Shown: one piece after another, positions 16,211-26,448 of the stretch
Layout: each line of letters starts with the position of its first letter
Position numbering within the stretch: the stretch's first letter is position 1
Assembly: GCA_002506275.1 (NCBI GenBank)
Contig: DAXG01000027.1
Location: forward strand, 87,699 to 145,219
Origin: Euryarchaeota archaeon UBA259
GTDB taxonomy: Archaea > Thermoplasmatota > Poseidoniia > Poseidoniales > Poseidoniaceae
Reading direction: 5' to 3'
Length of the DNA: 57,521 nt
The notes under the pieces: model-generated
What the model saw: the letters and a program-made list of their open reading frames with translations, nothing else
What the model was told of the DNA's origin: nothing
Database searches by the model: none
Translations under genes and position numbers: made by a program

Positions 16211-17326
16211 ATGGCGACAATCAAGGAGCAGATCGAACTGATCCGCGTCGAGATTGACAAGACACAAAAGAACAAGGCCACAAACGCTCACATTGGTAAA
16301 CTCAAGGCCAAGATAGCGCAATTAAAAATTAAGGAAGAGAAAGCGCATGCACACTCGAAAGCCAGCGGTGGAGGCAAAGGTTTCGAAGTCAAGAAATCCG
16401 GTGATGCTACCGTTGCTTTGGTTGGCTTTCCATCCGTGGGGAAATCTACGCTCATCTCCAAAGTAACTGATGCTCACTCCGAAGTTGCAGGATACGCCTT
16501 TACTACCCTCACCTGTATCCCTGGTGTCATGGAACACCGTGGTGCAAAAATTCAGATTTTAGATTTGCCGGGACTCATCAAGGGAGCGGCAGAAGGAAAG
16601 GGTAGAGGTCGTGAGATTCTCAACGTCATTCGCAGTGCAGACATGGTCTTGTACATTGTTGACCCGTTCCAAGATGCTCACTTTAATGTCCTTCACAGAG
16701 AATTGCACAATGCTGGATTAAGACTCAATGAAACCAAGCCTCCAGTGTTCATCAAGCGAACTGAACGTGGAGGCATTGATGTCCGAACCACTGTTGAACA
16801 GACGCACCTCTCGCACGAAGAAATGAGCGAAATTATTCGTTCATTCGGCTACACATCCGCTATTGTCACACTTCGTAACGACACGACTGCTGAGCAGATT
16901 GTGGATTGTCTTGCTGAAAATAGAATCTACGAAAAGGCCGTCATTGCGATCAATAAAATTGACATTGCCACGGAAGAAGACCTCGTTCGCTCTCGTAAGT
17001 CCCTGCCAGAAAACTGGCCTGTAATGCGGATTTCTGCATTCAAGGATATTGGATTGGAGGAATTAAAGGATTTCATCTATGACAACCTTGGCTTCATGCG
17101 GGTCTTTCTCAAACCACAAGGCCAAGAGGCTGACATGGAAGAGCCGCTCATTGTCAAGGACGACTCGACCGTCCAACACATCTGCAACAAACTCCACCGT
17201 GATTTCGTTCGAAAGTTCCGGTATGCCCGAGTTAAAGGACCAAGTGCGAAGTTCGATTGGCAGCGTGTTGGCTTGGACCACTTGCTCAAAGACGGTGATT
17301 TAGTAACCATCGTTGTTCGGCGATGA
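16211..17326 (+). CDS. DRG-family GTPase with TGS domain
   Basis: The 371-residue protein is a DRG/Obg-related GTPase. An N-terminal helical hairpin with many Lys (about 1-55) precedes G1 GFPSVGKST, G2 around TTLTCIPGVM, G3 DLPGLIKGA and G4 NKID. A TGS domain closes the protein (DLVTIVVRR). DRG proteins associate with ribosomes during translation. The start at ATG 16211 (MATIKEQIEL) gives the normal family length; a longer in-frame extension from 16121 lacks support. The stop abuts the stop of the convergent sufT-like gene with no gap. Confidence 0.9.
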   Translation: MATIKEQIELIRVEIDKTQKNKATNAHIGKLKAKIAQLKIKEEKAHAHSKASGGGKGFEVKKSGDATVALVGFPSVGKSTLISKVTDAHSEVAGYAFTTLTCIPGVMEHRGAKIQILDLPGLIKGAAEGKGRGREILNVIRSADMVLYIVDPFQDAHFNVLHRELHNAGLRLNETKPPVFIKRTERGGIDVRTTVEQTHLSHEEMSEIIRSFGYTSAIVTLRNDTTAEQIVDCLAENRIYEKAVIAINKIDIATEEDLVRSRKSLPENWPVMRISAFKDIGLEELKDFIYDNLGFMRVFLKPQGQEADMEEPLIVKDDSTVQHICNKLHRDFVRKFRYARVKGPSAKFDWQRVGLDHLLKDGDLVTIVVRR

Positions 17327-17644
17327 TTAATCCCAGATGCCCATATCCATTCGGGCGTCTTCAGTTGCGTGGATTTTTGGGTCCCATCTTGGAGACCAAA
17401 CTAAATTGATGTGCACAGAATCAAGACCCTCGGTTTGCAATGCAGCACGGTGGGCTGCCGCCATGATTTCAGGTGCTGCAGGACAGCCGGGAGATGTTAA
17501 TGTGAGATCAACTTCAGCATGAAGGCCCTCAGACTTTTCTTCAAACCGAACATCATAGACAAGACCTAATTCAACGATTGAGAGTTCCAATTCGGGGTCT
17601 TCAACTTCATCCAGTTGCGTCATAACATCTTGCTTTTCAACCAT
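17327..17644 (-). CDS. sufT: MIP18/DUF59 Fe-S maturation protein, SufT-like
   Basis: The 105-residue protein is a DUF59/MIP18 family member: EDPELELSIVELGLVYDV near the start and LTSPGCPAAPEI with the conserved Cys. Members of this family help deliver Fe-S clusters to target proteins. As the last gene of the suf operon it matches the SufT position seen in bacteria. It lies 9 bp past the stop of sufE. Start ATG 17644 is likely; an internal ATG (MTQLDEV) is possible. Confidence 0.85.
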   Translation of the reverse strand: MVEKQDVMTQLDEVEDPELELSIVELGLVYDVRFEEKSEGLHAEVDLTLTSPGCPAAPEIMAAAHRAALQTEGLDSVHINLVWSPRWDPKIHATEDARMDMGIWD

Positions 17645-17653
17645 ACAATCACC

Positions 17654-18064
17654 TCATTCAAGAACTCGAATTTCCCTCATAACCTTATCGAACATGTTTC
17701 GAAATCCGTTGGAACGGCTCGGAGAAAGCGAATTGAGAATACCCATCTCTTCAGCAAAATCAGGAGAGAGAAGAAGCGCTTGGGCAGGCGCACTACCGTT
17801 GATAGCAATGGACAAAATGCCCATTAGGCCTTGAACCAGTTTGGCATCAGCGCCTGAAAGGAGGAGGACTTTACCGTCTTGAAGTTCAACTTTGACATGG
17901 GCTTCAGATTGACAGCCTTGGACCTTCGAAATGGCAGTCCATTGTTCTGGGGGGAAGGGGATGACTTCATCAGCCATATCAAACACCATCTCAAGGCGTT
18001 CCATTTTGTCTTCAACCTCTTGGAACTCTTCAATCAATTCAGCGAGGTCTGCCGGATATGTCAT
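17654..18064 (-). CDS. sufE: SufE, sulfur acceptor for cysteine desulfurase
   Basis: The 136-residue protein has the SufE signature VQGCQSEAHV, with the persulfide-carrying Cys at residue 51. SufE takes sulfur from SufS and hands it to the SufBCD scaffold. ATG 18064 overlaps the sufS stop as ATGA, so it is coupled to its partner. Upstream in-frame codons run inside sufS and are not used. Confidence 0.92.
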   Translation of the reverse strand: MTYPADLAELIEEFQEVEDKMERLEMVFDMADEVIPFPPEQWTAISKVQGCQSEAHVKVELQDGKVLLLSGADAKLVQGLMGILSIAINGSAPAQALLLSPDFAEEMGILNSLSPSRSNGFRNMFDKVMREIRVLE

Positions 18065-19263
18065 CCAAATCTCCCCGAAATATACTTCATCTGTTCGATG
18101 AAGAGTTCTGCCTCTTCCATTGTATTGTAGAGATAGAATGAGGCACGCACGGTTCCCGAGATACCAAGGCGATGGAGAAGAGGTTGAGCGCAATGATGAC
18201 CCGTTCTCACGGCAATACCCCGAGCATCGAGTAAATGGGCCAAATCTTCACTCTGAATGGTTGGGTGAAGAAACGAAACAACTGCACTGTCGCCTGCCTC
18301 GTGACGCCCATAAACAGAGATGTCCATAGCGCGTAACTGTTCAGCAACCCAGCGTGCAATTCCAACGAGGCGTTGATGTTCCTCGCGAAGGTCGAGTGAT
18401 GACATCCAATCAAACGCAGCACACCAACCAACCGCTTCAGCAATCCGTGGTGTTCCCGCCTCAAATTTGTGTTCATTGGTTTGGAAAGTAGAACCGTTCA
18501 CCGTTACCGTTTCAATCATGTCTCCACCACCCATGAAGGGTTGCATGGTTTGGAAAACTTCTGGTTGGATTAAAAGTGCACCAATTCCCGTAGGGCCACA
18601 CATTTTGTGGGCCGAAAAAGCCATGAAATCGGCTTTTGAGTCTTTGAAATCAATTCGTTCGTGCGGAACTCCTTGTGCAGCGTCAATCAAAACCAAAGCG
18701 CCGTGTTCATGTGCGAGCTTGGTGATTTCTTCAAGCGGATTACGAACTCCAAGCACGTTTGATGTGTGAACAACACAAACCAATTTAGCATTTGTTAGCG
18801 ACGCAGCATACACTTCCATGTCGAGTGTGAAATCCTCCATTACAGGTACATATCGCAATTCAATTCCACGCTCTTCAGCGAGCATTTGCCAAGGGACAAT
18901 ATCGGAGTGGTGTTCCATTTCAGTAAGCACAATGGCATCACCTTCGCTCAAATTTGCTCGGCCCCAAGCATGCGCTACCAAATTGATTGCTTCGGTCGTA
19001 CCACTGGTGATGACCGCACGTTCAGCGTTGAACCATTCCTTCAGTTGGGTCCGACATGCTTCGTAGCCTTCAGTCGCCTCACCAGCAAGAGTGTGTACCG
19101 CTCGATGCACATTCGAATTGGAGGAGGTGTAATACTCGTTCATGGCATCCAACACCACTTGAGGTTTCTGAGTCGTGGCAGCATTGTCCAAATAAATCAG
19201 CGGATAGCCGTTGACCTCTCTTTTCAGAATTGGAAAATCATCACGTAGAGCCAAGAGTATCAC
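18061..19263 (-). CDS. sufS: SufS cysteine desulfurase
   Basis: This 400-residue protein is a type II cysteine desulfurase. It has YLDNAATTQKP, MEHHSDIVPWQ, VLIDAAQGVPH, the PLP lysine in SAHKMCGPTG, and the active-site Cys in RTGHHCAQPLL. It turns cysteine into alanine and gives a persulfide for Fe-S assembly. The start is GTG 19263, overlapping the sufD stop as GTGA. Its stop overlaps the sufE start. Confidence 0.93.
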   Translation of the reverse strand: MILLALRDDFPILKREVNGYPLIYLDNAATTQKPQVVLDAMNEYYTSSNSNVHRAVHTLAGEATEGYEACRTQLKEWFNAERAVITSGTTEAINLVAHAWGRANLSEGDAIVLTEMEHHSDIVPWQMLAEERGIELRYVPVMEDFTLDMEVYAASLTNAKLVCVVHTSNVLGVRNPLEEITKLAHEHGALVLIDAAQGVPHERIDFKDSKADFMAFSAHKMCGPTGIGALLIQPEVFQTMQPFMGGGDMIETVTVNGSTFQTNEHKFEAGTPRIAEAVGWCAAFDWMSSLDLREEHQRLVGIARWVAEQLRAMDISVYGRHEAGDSAVVSFLHPTIQSEDLAHLLDARGIAVRTGHHCAQPLLHRLGISGTVRASFYLYNTMEEAELFIEQMKYISGRFG

Positions 19264-20300
19264 CTTTTGAGTTCACATTCTAAGTGCACGGTTAATCGGG
19301 TGCGCATTTCTTCAAGCAACTGTTTGTTGGTGAGATTCGAGAACGCATCGTAGAGAAACCCGTTGACGATGACGGACTCTGCTTCTTCAGGACTCAAGCC
19401 TCGGGACATGAGGTAATGAAGTTGATTGCCGTCAATAGGCGCACTTGCTGCACCGTGTGCTGCAGAAACATCATCTGCAAGCACTTCCAATTCGGGAATT
19501 GCTTCTGCTCGAGCTTTTTGTGAAAGGAGTAAATTACGGAACACCTGAGATGCATTGGACTTATTGGCGCCCTCCGCAATCGTGAGCAGACCAGTTCCGA
19601 TGAAGTGGCTGTTTCCACCGCAAGCTGAGTTCATGACCAAATCAGACTGGGTATGTCCGTGATGATGGTGAATCTCGACGTGTTCGTCATCGTGTCGGGA
19701 GCCATCTGCGTTGACGGTGATGGATTGGCGGACTGAAGAGCCCGTACCGTTAAGTGAGGTTCGAACGTCGGATTTGCAGCGGAAACCTCCAACCGAAAGA
19801 GTTGCATGTTCAAGTGAGGAATCTCGGGCCAGTTGCCAATCCTCGCATCGTAGAAACTTCGTATTCGAGTCCAGTTCATTGATGAAGCCAAACGCAAGGT
19901 GTGCATTTGCATGCAGTGTCCCCGTGATGTGGAGGCCGACCCATTCCGGCTCTCCTGAAATATGGAGGAAGACAACTGCTGAGCCTTTCACATCAAGGTG
20001 AAGGTGACCAACGGCAACATGCCCTGAGGCCCTGGCGTTGATGTGTACTGGCTCGGACTCATCGTTGAGGGACATGTGTGAGGACGAGCCTCCTGCGGCT
20101 TGCAAAAAGGCTCGTGCTATGTCGCCCTGTGTGTTTTGAGAATGCTCTGTGGAAGAGAGAACTTGCGGTCCATCGTTGGAAAAAACCACATCGTCGGCGG
20201 TTGGTACATCATCGGGTTTAGTGGGGTGAATCCGAGGCCAGGGTGTGTATCGCCAAAGATGTTCAGAACGGGGGGGAATTGGCATTTGATGGTACATCAT
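19260..20300 (-). CDS. sufD: SufD Fe-S scaffold subunit
   Basis: The 346-residue protein is the SufB/SufD-type beta-helix partner. The C-terminal region has [19 protein letters not shown] and [14 protein letters not shown], the shared SufBD ending. Its middle is a beta-rich His-containing region ([17 protein letters not shown]). With SufB and SufC it forms the scaffold on which clusters are built. It is shorter than many bacterial SufD proteins (about 420). ATG 20300 overlaps the sufB stop as ATGA. Confidence 0.88.
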   Translation of the reverse strand: MMYHQMPIPPRSEHLWRYTPWPRIHPTKPDDVPTADDVVFSNDGPQVLSSTEHSQNTQGDIARAFLQAAGGSSSHMSLNDESEPVHINARASGHVAVGHLHLDVKGSAVVFLHISGEPEWVGLHITGTLHANAHLAFGFINELDSNTKFLRCEDWQLARDSSLEHATLSVGGFRCKSDVRTSLNGTGSSVRQSITVNADGSRHDDEHVEIHHHHGHTQSDLVMNSACGGNSHFIGTGLLTIAEGANKSNASQVFRNLLLSQKARAEAIPELEVLADDVSAAHGAASAPIDGNQLHYLMSRGLSPEEAESVIVNGFLYDAFSNLTNKQLLEEMRTRLTVHLECELKR

Positions 20301-21703
20301 CCAATGGAACCCTCCATTTCCAGTTCGAGTAACTTGTTCAATTCCACCGCATATTCCATAGGAAGTTCACGAGTGAACGGTTCAAAGAATCCGTTAACAA
20401 TCAATCCCATTGCATCTTCTTCGCTGAACCCTCGGCTCATCAAGTAAAACAACTGGTCGTTGGACACCTTCGAAACGCTTGCTTCATGTTCAAGGTCCGA
20501 TGTTGAGTTTCCTATTTCCATGGTTGGGTAAGTATCTGAACGTGAGTCGGAATCCAATATCAGCGCATCACAAACCACTTTCGAACGGCATCCGGTCGAT
20601 TTTGGAGAGACTTGAAGAAGACCACGGTACGATGAGCGGCCGCCGTCTTTGGATATCGACTTGGAAAGGATATTCGAGGTTGTGTTGGATGCCAAATGAT
20701 GAACCTTAGCTCCTGTATCCTGGTGTTGACCCTTACCTGCATAGGCCACAGAAATGACTTCGGCGTGAGCACCTTCGCCCTTGAGGAGGACGGATGGATA
20801 CTTCATCGTCAATTTCGATCCAATGTTTCCGTCAACCCACTCTACGGTAGCATTTCGGTGAGCAACAGCCCGCTTTGTCACGAGATTGTAAACGTTACTT
20901 GACCAGTTTTGAACCGTCGAATAACGAATCTTCGCCCCATCCATCGCGATGAGTTCGACAACCGCTGAGTGAAGTGAGTCGGTTGAATAACTCGGAGCAG
21001 TACATCCTTCTACGTAGTGCACAGAACTGCCTTCGTCTGCAATAATGAGCGTACGTTCAAACTGACCCATGTTCTTGGCATTGATGCGGAAATAAGCCTG
21101 CACGGGCATTTCCACATGAACACCCTTTGGAATGTAGAGGAACGAGCCACCTGACCAAACTGCAGTATTCAAGGCAGAGAATTTATTATCGCTGTGTGGA
21201 ATAACCGTCCCGAAGTATTTCTTGACGATTTCGGGGTATTCCTTGAGACCTGAATCCATATCGAGGAAGATGACGCCCTGTTCTTCGAGGTCTTCGCGAA
21301 TTGAATGGTAAACTGCTTCAGATTCGTATTGTGCGGTTACGCCACCGAGCCATTTTTGTTCGGCTTCAGGAATTCCGAGTCGATCGAACGTGTTCTTGAT
21401 GTCATCAGGAACATCGTCCCATGATTTTTCCGTTTTGTTTGAAGAGCGCAAAAAGTAAGTGATACTTTCGAAATCAATGGAGTCGAGGAGTGAGCAGTTA
21501 CCCCATTCGGGCATGACTCGTTCTACAAAGTGATGATAGGCTTTGACGCGAAGTTCGGTCATCCATTCTGGCTCGTTCTTGAGTTCAGATATGTCTCGGA
21601 CTACCTGTTCTGAAAGTCCCTTGTCGAAGCGAATGGTCGAGTTTTCGGGGTCGTGGAACCCGTATTTATAATCTCCAATAATCTCTTGTGCATCATCCGT
21701 CAT
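20297..21703 (-). CDS. sufB: SufB Fe-S scaffold subunit
   Basis: The 468-residue protein matches SufB along its length: [40 protein letters not shown], the cluster-region [10 protein letters not shown], and the C-terminal [16 protein letters not shown]. SufB is the main site of cluster assembly in the SufBCD complex. It lies 9 bp downstream of sufC and is coupled to sufD. Confidence 0.94.
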   Translation of the reverse strand: MTDDAQEIIGDYKYGFHDPENSTIRFDKGLSEQVVRDISELKNEPEWMTELRVKAYHHFVERVMPEWGNCSLLDSIDFESITYFLRSSNKTEKSWDDVPDDIKNTFDRLGIPEAEQKWLGGVTAQYESEAVYHSIREDLEEQGVIFLDMDSGLKEYPEIVKKYFGTVIPHSDNKFSALNTAVWSGGSFLYIPKGVHVEMPVQAYFRINAKNMGQFERTLIIADEGSSVHYVEGCTAPSYSTDSLHSAVVELIAMDGAKIRYSTVQNWSSNVYNLVTKRAVAHRNATVEWVDGNIGSKLTMKYPSVLLKGEGAHAEVISVAYAGKGQHQDTGAKVHHLASNTTSNILSKSISKDGGRSSYRGLLQVSPKSTGCRSKVVCDALILDSDSRSDTYPTMEIGNSTSDLEHEASVSKVSNDQLFYLMSRGFSEEDAMGLIVNGFFEPFTRELPMEYAVELNKLLELEMEGSIG

Positions 21704-21712
21704 AAAAACACC

Positions 21713-22456
21713 TCAAGCAGTGACTTCAAGCCAATCGTATCCTCTGTCTTCAAGTTCCAACGCCAATTCAGGGCCACCGGTGCGTATGATGGTGCCGTCA
21801 ATCATTGCGTGAACAAAGTGCGGCTTGACCAGGTCAAGCAATCGTTGATAGTGAGTAATAATCAGACAGGCCGAATCGGCAGCGACTTCGTTTATGCCCT
21901 GTGCGACGATTCGTAGAGCGTCAATGTCCAGCCCAGAATCGGTTTCGTCAAGCAAAGCCAAATGAGGTTGAAGCAACAGCATCTGCAGAATTTCTAACCT
22001 CTTCTTTTCACCGCCACTGAATCCATCGTTCACATAGCGTGAAAGGAAACTCTTGTCCATCGATAACTGGTCCATAGCAGCATTAAGTTCCTTACGGAAT
22101 TCACGACCTTTTGGTGGATTTTCACGTACTGAGGCGACGGACTTCTTGAGGAAGGTACCGACTTGGACTCCAGGAATTGCAGCAGGGTATTGGAACGAGA
22201 GGAACATTCCTGCACGTGCACGTTCAAAGACTTCTAAATTTTCCAGAGGCTCACCTTTGAAGAAAATGCGACCAGATGTGATTTCGTAAGCAGGATGGCC
22301 CATGACAACGTTCGCTAGAGTCGACTTTCCTGCACCGTTACGGCCCATGATGGCATGGATTTCTCCACGATGAATTGTCAAACTCAAGCCCTTGAGAATG
22401 GGGGTGCCTTCGACGCTAACATGAAGATTTTCAATCCGTAAGATTTCATCTGCCAT
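21713..22456 (-). CDS. sufC: SufC, ATPase of the SufBCD complex
   Basis: The protein of 247 residues is an ABC ATPase of the SufC type: Walker [10 protein letters not shown], signature FSGGEKKR, Walker [13 protein letters not shown] and H-loop ITHYQ. It drives shape changes in SufB and SufD. I chose ATG 22456 ([11 protein letters not shown]); GTG 22465 is in frame and closer to the expected transcription start. It is the first gene of the six-gene suf operon. Confidence 0.93.
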   Translation of the reverse strand: MADEILRIENLHVSVEGTPILKGLSLTIHRGEIHAIMGRNGAGKSTLANVVMGHPAYEITSGRIFFKGEPLENLEVFERARAGMFLSFQYPAAIPGVQVGTFLKKSVASVRENPPKGREFRKELNAAMDQLSMDKSFLSRYVNDGFSGGEKKRLEILQMLLLQPHLALLDETDSGLDIDALRIVAQGINEVAADSACLIITHYQRLLDLVKPHFVHAMIDGTIIRTGGPELALELEDRGYDWLEVTA

Positions 22457-22488
22457 TACCCTCACCTGTTCTCCCCTCGCGTAACTCC

Positions 22489-22496
22489 TTTATCAA
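22489..22496 (-). promoter_or_regulatory. TATA-like box of the suf operon
   Basis: On the minus strand TTGATAAA lies about 28 nt before the GTG at 22465 and 37 nt before ATG 22456. It is the best AT-rich element in the 125 bp gap between sufC and the divergent Nfu gene, and probably drives sufCBDSET. Confidence 0.4.
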
Positions 22497-22581
22497 GTGG
22501 TGTAATCATGCGGGATACCGGTTACTGCGTTGATACCTCGTTCACACCATAGTTGAAGAGGAAGGAGAGGGAGGCCACAGT

Positions 22582-23040
22582 ATGACCGACGACGACTTGG
22601 TGGCCAAATACGCAGCCGAAGCGAAAGCAGCCATGTCAGCGGAAGCAAGTCGGCGAATTGACGAAATGACCGACCCCGTTGTCGAGCAACGACTTCGCAC
22701 CACTTCTCTTCTCAAATTCATAGGCGGAGAGGAATTTGTTCCTGCGCTGTTATCTCGCCTCGGTGATGTTCGGGCTGCACTCGACGGTCACGGTGGCGGC
22801 ATTGCCGTCACATCTCTCGACTGGGCAGAAGGCGAAGATGCTCAACTGGATTTGATACTGGATCTCACCGGTGCTTGCTTATCCTGTGGAGCCGCTCCTG
22901 GCACGCTTGAAGGCGTGAAAACAGATTTAGAACGTGATGACGAAATTTCGAGAATCCGTTTTTCGTCCGCATTGCTTGATACGTTCGATGAACTCGGTCG
23001 TGAATTCATTCTGGCGCATGGCGCAGTCGAGTTTGTATGA
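22582..23040 (+). CDS. Nfu-type Fe-S carrier (NifU C-terminal domain)
   Basis: The 152-residue protein has an N-terminal helical region (about 1-50), then a NifU C-terminal-like domain: VRAALDGHGGGIAVTSLD followed by CLSCGAAPGTLEGV with the CxxC (Cys 99 and 102) that binds a bridging cluster between two subunits. A C-terminal tail follows. Such carriers pass clusters from the scaffold to client enzymes. The gene is divergent from the suf operon and sits next to tgtA. Start ATG 22582 has the purine-rich GGAGAGGGAGG upstream. Confidence 0.8.
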   Translation: MTDDDLVAKYAAEAKAAMSAEASRRIDEMTDPVVEQRLRTTSLLKFIGGEEFVPALLSRLGDVRAALDGHGGGIAVTSLDWAEGEDAQLDLILDLTGACLSCGAAPGTLEGVKTDLERDDEISRIRFSSALLDTFDELGREFILAHGAVEFV

Positions 23041-23096
23041 CGAAATGATTCAACTTTAACGGATGGATTGAAACACACGAAGGAGGGGGCTAAAGC

Positions 23097-25361
23097 ATGG
23101 GCGCATGGATGGAAGGTAAACGAGACGACCCCACTCCGTGCAGAGAATCGGATGAGGGCTTATTCGAGATTACCGCACGTGACGGTCGAGGGCGCTTGGG
23201 ACGGTTGCACACGCGCCACGGCATACTGGAAACTCCAGCCCTGCTCCCGGTCATTAATCCAAACATTCGAACCATTGAACCTCGTGAGATGTGGGACCGG
23301 TATGGAATTGGAGCACTCATTACCAACTCGTACATCATTTGGAAGCACGAAAATCTCAAAGAAATCGCTACAGAAAAAGGCGTACATGCCTTACTTGATT
23401 TCCCTGGTGTCGTGATGACGGACTCCGGGACCTTCCAGGCGTACATTTACGGCGATGTTGAGGTAGGTGTCGAACAAATTGTAGAGTTTCAAAGAAGCAT
23501 TGGAGTGGACATTGCCACCATGCTCGACGTATTTTCCCGACCGGACATGAACGAAGCACAAGTTGCCGAGTGCGTCCGTGAAACCCTTGAAAGAGCTCCT
23601 GCGAGTATACAGGCTGCTGGAAACACAATGCTTAACGGTCCAATTCAAGGCGGACTTTTCAAACACCTCCGAACAGAATCTGCTCAAGGCATGGGTGAAT
23701 TTGACTTTGCAGTCCACCCCATTGGTGGAATCGTACCGGTTATGGAACGTCATCTGTACAAAGATTATGCCAAAATAATGCTCGCTTCTCTTCCACACCT
23801 CCCTCCAAACAGGCCGGTGCATATGTTTGGTTGCGGTCATCCAATGCTGTTTCCTATGTCGATTGCGCTCGGAGCGGATCTGTTTGATTCGGCTGCTTAC
23901 GCTCTTTTTGCTCGTGATGGTCGGTTGCTCACTCCATGGGGCACACAAAAGATTCAGACGCTCACTGAATGGCCGGAAAGAATGCCATGTGTTGCCGGGC
24001 ATACTCCCGCTGAAATACGCTCACTTGGTAAAAAAGAAATGACGGCGCACCTCGCCCGATACAATCTCGAAGTGACTTTGGCAGAACTCGACCGTTGCAA
24101 GCAAGCAATCCGCGACGGTACCATCTGGCGACTGGCTGAACGTCGCAGTCATCAACACCCGGCTCTAAGGGAAGCGTTTCTGTGGCTCTCGACCAGCCCG
24201 CACAACGCCAAATTGGACATGCAATTCCTCGAAGAAATGGTACTCGATGACCGAGATGCTGCTCGAGACCTCGACCGACATGCTGGTACATGGGAGGGGG
24301 CTTGGAATTGGATTGTTGAATCACAAGAAACACCTCGGAAAGGCGGTGAACCATGGGGCGGAGACGACACCCTTGTTCGACCTCATGTGGACGCTGCAAA
24401 AAAAGCCCTTCAAGCACGCTGGAGACCTCACAGCGTTCAAGGCCGAGGTAGCGATGCAGTTCTGGTCGCCTACGGGAGTTCCGGACCATGGCGTGAGCGA
24501 TTGAGTGACTTGATGGTACGGCTGCAGCACCATTGCCCAGGTCTTGAAGTCATGATCCAAACTCCGATTGGCTTACTCCCGTATTCTCTCGAAGACCTCA
24601 ACCCCTTCACGCATATTGATGGACCTCAGTGGCTTTGGAGACGACGTCCAAATCCACTTCTCATTCGTCAAGAATTGGAACATTACGGTATGGACGGACG
24701 TCGAATCATACTGGTTGACCTGTTAGGCGATGGCATTCAATCTCGAGCAATGACGGGCCTTCATCAGGCTGGAGTCCTTGACGGCGTGACGGACTCGGAT
24801 GCAAGTGAGCACGTCCTTGAACCGGAGAACAGAACCAAAGCCAAAGAAGCACTTCAACGGCGACACGTTGGCGACAAGATGGTACTGCTTCTCAACTTAG
24901 AACGCCAATGGGTCAATGAACTACTCAAGGACTCGACTTGTGTAGTCAATCGACTGGGCAGAGTCAAAAACGCCATATTGAGCGACGGAACACACATCGT
25001 GAGTCCAAGATTAACCGACGGTGGGCTCTCGCTCACAGACGGAGGAGCAATCGCTGTACATTCGGCACGTATCGCCGCACTACCAACTGGATTTGACCAA
25101 TCAAGCGATAGCCATATCTCGAAAGGCCCAGCATGGGTTGTTGTCAACGAAGATGCGGAACCGTTTGTTCGTCAAGGCAGAAACGTGTTCCACGGATTCA
25201 TAGTTGCATGTGATGAATGGATCTCACCGGGTAAAACATGCCTTCTTGTCAACCCTGCTGGAGAACTTCTCGGTCATGGCGTGTCGAACGGAACGCTTGC
25301 CGACATGAAAACATTCCAAAAAGGCGTAGCAGTAAAAACGCGTGGCGGAATGAAGCAATAA
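23097..25361 (+). CDS. tgtA: Archaeal tRNA-guanine transglycosylase TgtA with PUA domain
   Basis: The 754-residue protein starts with a TGT barrel (about 20-340). It has MTDSGTFQAY (Asp 109), the substrate loop GPIQGG, HPIGGIVPVMER and the nucleophile region DLFDSAAYAL (Asp 264). It swaps guanine 15 of tRNA for preQ0 on the way to archaeosine. The middle (about 440-660) resembles the ArcS/TgtA2-type domain (IQTPIGLLPYSLEDL), and a PUA RNA-binding domain ends the protein (about 683-754). The zinc site CxCxxC...H found in this family is missing: the region reads WPERMPCVAGHTP and the His position is Tyr 322. It is also longer than the Pyrococcus enzyme. Confidence 0.88.
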   Translation: MGAWMEGKRDDPTPCRESDEGLFEITARDGRGRLGRLHTRHGILETPALLPVINPNIRTIEPREMWDRYGIGALITNSYIIWKHENLKEIATEKGVHALLDFPGVVMTDSGTFQAYIYGDVEVGVEQIVEFQRSIGVDIATMLDVFSRPDMNEAQVAECVRETLERAPASIQAAGNTMLNGPIQGGLFKHLRTESAQGMGEFDFAVHPIGGIVPVMERHLYKDYAKIMLASLPHLPPNRPVHMFGCGHPMLFPMSIALGADLFDSAAYALFARDGRLLTPWGTQKIQTLTEWPERMPCVAGHTPAEIRSLGKKEMTAHLARYNLEVTLAELDRCKQAIRDGTIWRLAERRSHQHPALREAFLWLSTSPHNAKLDMQFLEEMVLDDRDAARDLDRHAGTWEGAWNWIVESQETPRKGGEPWGGDDTLVRPHVDAAKKALQARWRPHSVQGRGSDAVLVAYGSSGPWRERLSDLMVRLQHHCPGLEVMIQTPIGLLPYSLEDLNPFTHIDGPQWLWRRRPNPLLIRQELEHYGMDGRRIILVDLLGDGIQSRAMTGLHQAGVLDGVTDSDASEHVLEPENRTKAKEALQRRHVGDKMVLLLNLERQWVNELLKDSTCVVNRLGRVKNAILSDGTHIVSPRLTDGGLSLTDGGAIAVHSARIAALPTGFDQSSDSHISKGPAWVVVNEDAEPFVRQGRNVFHGFIVACDEWISPGKTCLLVNPAGELLGHGVSNGTLADMKTFQKGVAVKTRGGMKQ

Positions 25362-25437
25362 GTAGCCACACGATTGAAGTATGCCGTGGCATAGTTCAAA
25401 GGGTGCCGAACATCTCTTTCATCAAGGGGGAGACAAG

Positions 25438-26448
25438 TTGGACGACGACCTTATCATCAAGACGACCGACTTGACGAAGTCCTATGGCCCACATGTGGCT
25501 TTGAATAAACTCAATATTTCGATTCCGAAAGGTGCCACAGGCCTACTTGGCCCGAACGGAGCTGGAAAGTCGACATTTCTCAAAACGATTCTCGGATTGA
25601 TTCAGGCGACAGAGGGCGAAGGACGGGTACTTGGACTTGACATACGGACCCAGGGAGACCAAATTCGTTCAAGGATTGGCTACATGCCTGAGTACGATTC
25701 ACTCAATCCAGACATGGAAGCAATCCATCAAGTTCGATATTCAGGCGAATTGCTCGGCATGAATCCAATCGTGGCACAAGCAAGAGCACATGAGACATTG
25801 CAATACGTAGGCCTTGGCGAGCAACGATACCGAAACATTGGCAGTTACTCAACTGGGATGAAACAGGCTACAAAACTCGCCTGTGCTTTGGTCCATGACC
25901 CTGAACTCATCATCGCTGACGAGCCATCAAATGGTCTTGACATCATGGCACGAGATTACATGATTGAGACGCTAACGAACACGGTAAGGAGTGGAAACCG
26001 CTCCGTGCTCATGGCGTCACACTTGATGGACGATGTTGAACGCGTGTGTGATAATTTCATTCTCCTTCACAAGGGGAAGCTGGCAGCACAAGGACGTATT
26101 GAGGACTTGAAAGGATTCGACCGTGAAATAGAGATTCACGTCTGGGGTGGCGCTACGCGTTTGTACGAGGCAATGACCAAGAAAGGCATGAGTGTACGTC
26201 GTGAAGGACGAGTTATGCGTATTCTTCATGAACAAGAAGATACGACTTCCTTAATTCTCGGTTGTGCAGCAGAAGTTGGGGCTCAGATTCGCCGAATGCA
26301 TGAATATGAGGCATCGCTGGAAGATTTGTTCCTTTCCATCATGGAAAACTTAGGTTATGAAGTGAAATCAAGTGAAGATTTACTGACGTCTCCAGTCGAA
26401 GCTCGTAAGGTCGACGCTCCCGAACACATGGGTGGTGGCGCATCATGA
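25438..26448 (+). CDS. ABC-2-type transporter ATPase 1
   Basis: The protein of about 336 residues has Walker A GPNGAGKST, signature SYSTGMKQ, Walker B LIIADEPSNGLD and H-loop MASHLMDDV, followed by a C-terminal domain of about 110 residues. This is the NatA/CcmA-type layout of ABC-2 exporters. TTG 25438 (LDDDLIIKTTDLTKSYG) follows a GGGGGAG ribosome-binding site at a good distance; an ATG at 25381 is the alternative. The stop overlaps the next start as ATGA. It is the first gene of a five-gene operon with a second ATPase-permease pair. The cargo is unknown. Confidence 0.82.
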   Translation: MDDDLIIKTTDLTKSYGPHVALNKLNISIPKGATGLLGPNGAGKSTFLKTILGLIQATEGEGRVLGLDIRTQGDQIRSRIGYMPEYDSLNPDMEAIHQVRYSGELLGMNPIVAQARAHETLQYVGLGEQRYRNIGSYSTGMKQATKLACALVHDPELIIADEPSNGLDIMARDYMIETLTNTVRSGNRSVLMASHLMDDVERVCDNFILLHKGKLAAQGRIEDLKGFDREIEIHVWGGATRLYEAMTKKGMSVRREGRVMRILHEQEDTTSLILGCAAEVGAQIRRMHEYEASLEDLFLSIMENLGYEVKSSEDLLTSPVEARKVDAPEHMGGGAS

